From: JAGXSE01 sp040757295 | GTDB taxonomy: Bacteria; Bacillota; PH28-bin88 | DNA length: 6,010 nt | Direction: 5' to 3' | Assembly: GCA_040757295.1 (NCBI GenBank) | Contig: JBFLXH010000084.1 | Location: 1 to 6,010 of the forward strand | In this document: positions 5,637 through 6,010 of the stretch, piece after piece | Numbering within the stretch: position 1 is the first letter of the stretch | Layout of the letters: every line of letters begins with the position of its first letter | The notes under the pieces: generated by a model | What the model was told of the DNA's origin: nothing | The model's database searches: none | What the model saw: only the letters and a program-made list of their open reading frames with translations | Program-made: the position numbers and the translations under genes

Positions 5637-6010
5637 ATGGTATAGAAAGGAATCCATAGGATTAACTGCAAATTTATTGTCTTAAAAGAATGGCCCATAA
5701 GGGAGATGCCCTAATATGAACATTTGATCGTTAAAAAAGGATAGAAACACCCCTGGGTATAAATGTCGCCGAAATTTGCCGGTTGGTATAAACTACGCAG
5801 CCTTCAGAGCTTTACAATATTGAATTTGTACAGCTGTACCAGCCAGAAATGTTATGAGAGTGAGTGATAAGGATAGGAATTTGAAGGATAGGAATTTGCT
5901 TTTAGCTGGAGCAAGAATAGCAAAGTCACATAAAGTATACTCGGCAAGGGATAAAATTGCATTATCATAATGAAGCCGAGTATGAAATTCGCTTTGAGGC
6001 CACGGTAAAT
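5609..6010. other. Right-end stretch without a recognisable gene
   Basis: This roughly 400-base stretch is low in GC and has no protein I recognise. On the minus strand a frame is open from the window edge to a TAG at 5793-5795 (71 residues, no ATG inside, ending AVQIQYCKALKAA). It could be the 3' end of a gene starting beyond the window. On the plus strand an ATG at 5854 gives 38 codons to TAA at 5968-5970 (starts MRVSDKDRNLKDRN, no clear ribosome site). The two overlap antisense, so at most one is real. GTACAGCTGTAC (5828-5839) is a perfect 12-bp palindrome. Confidence 0.4.
5869..5898 (+). repeat. Perfect 15-bp tandem duplication
   Basis: AAGGATAGGAATTTG occurs twice head to tail (5869-5883 and 5884-5898). 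The unit is a multiple of three, so it keeps both overlapping open frames intact. It looks like a recent replication-slippage duplication. Confidence 0.8.

Noticed and set aside
5416..5698. Minus-strand open frames of 70 and 77 codons and a plus-strand frame over the intron fragment
   Set aside because: They lie on structured ribozyme sequence, have no ribosome sites, and their peptides resemble no protein I know.
1..6010. tRNA, rRNA, CRISPR arrays, riboswitches, replication origins
   Set aside because: I saw no cloverleaf with a CCA-adjacent stem, no regularly spaced repeat-spacer array, and no known aptamer core apart from the group II intron fragment.
5425..6010. Complete group II intron within the window
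   Set aside because: No domain V hairpin, no exon-binding-site continuation and no reverse transcriptase frame follow. Likeness stops near 5608.

Overview
The window looks like chromosome from a strictly anaerobic, Gram-positive, Clostridia-type bacterium, most like the Peptococcaceae (Pelotomaculum/Desulfotomaculum relatives). This rests on an oxygen-sensitive glycyl radical enzyme with its radical-SAM activase, strong AAGGAGG-type ribosome binding sites, consensus sigma-A-like promoter boxes, and a class C group II intron fragment behind a terminator-like hairpin. The taxon is an inference; no marker gene is present.

Layout, right to left, because all the main genes are on the minus strand. 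(1) 5425-6010: the 5' end of a group IIC intron (5425 to about 5608), followed by about 400 bases of low-GC, repeat-bearing sequence with no convincing gene. (2) 5248-5424: a compact control region with a good promoter (5305-5333, minus), two similar palindromes 42 bp apart that bracket the transcription start, and the terminator-like hairpin (5401-5416) behind which the intron sits. (3) 4552-5247: a GntR/FCD-type repressor. (4) 2067-4502: an 811-residue glycyl radical enzyme (GRE). (5) 996-1913: its activating enzyme, a radical SAM protein with two extra 4Fe-4S clusters. A weak terminator-like hairpin follows at 935-962. (6) 620-995: a non-coding gap holding a possible promoter and operator. 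(7) 77-619: the first 40% or so of an NRAMP-superfamily transporter, cut off by foreign sequence. (8) 1-117 (plus): the last 38 codons of an open frame, probably from a mobile element, that appears to have disrupted the transporter.

How the genes work together: regulator, GRE and activase look like one operon. The activase would place a radical on Gly786 of the GRE, which passes it to Cys453 to attack a substrate. The FCD regulator probably senses that substrate or a product and controls its own operon through the paired palindromes. The substrate cannot be read from the sequence. The active site lacks the Glu two residues after the catalytic Cys and the His of the G-H-S segment found in diol-dehydratase-type GREs, so this is unlikely to be a standard glycerol, propanediol or choline enzyme. 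That divergent, self-regulated GRE module is the best candidate for undescribed biology here. Both flanks show mobile-element scars.
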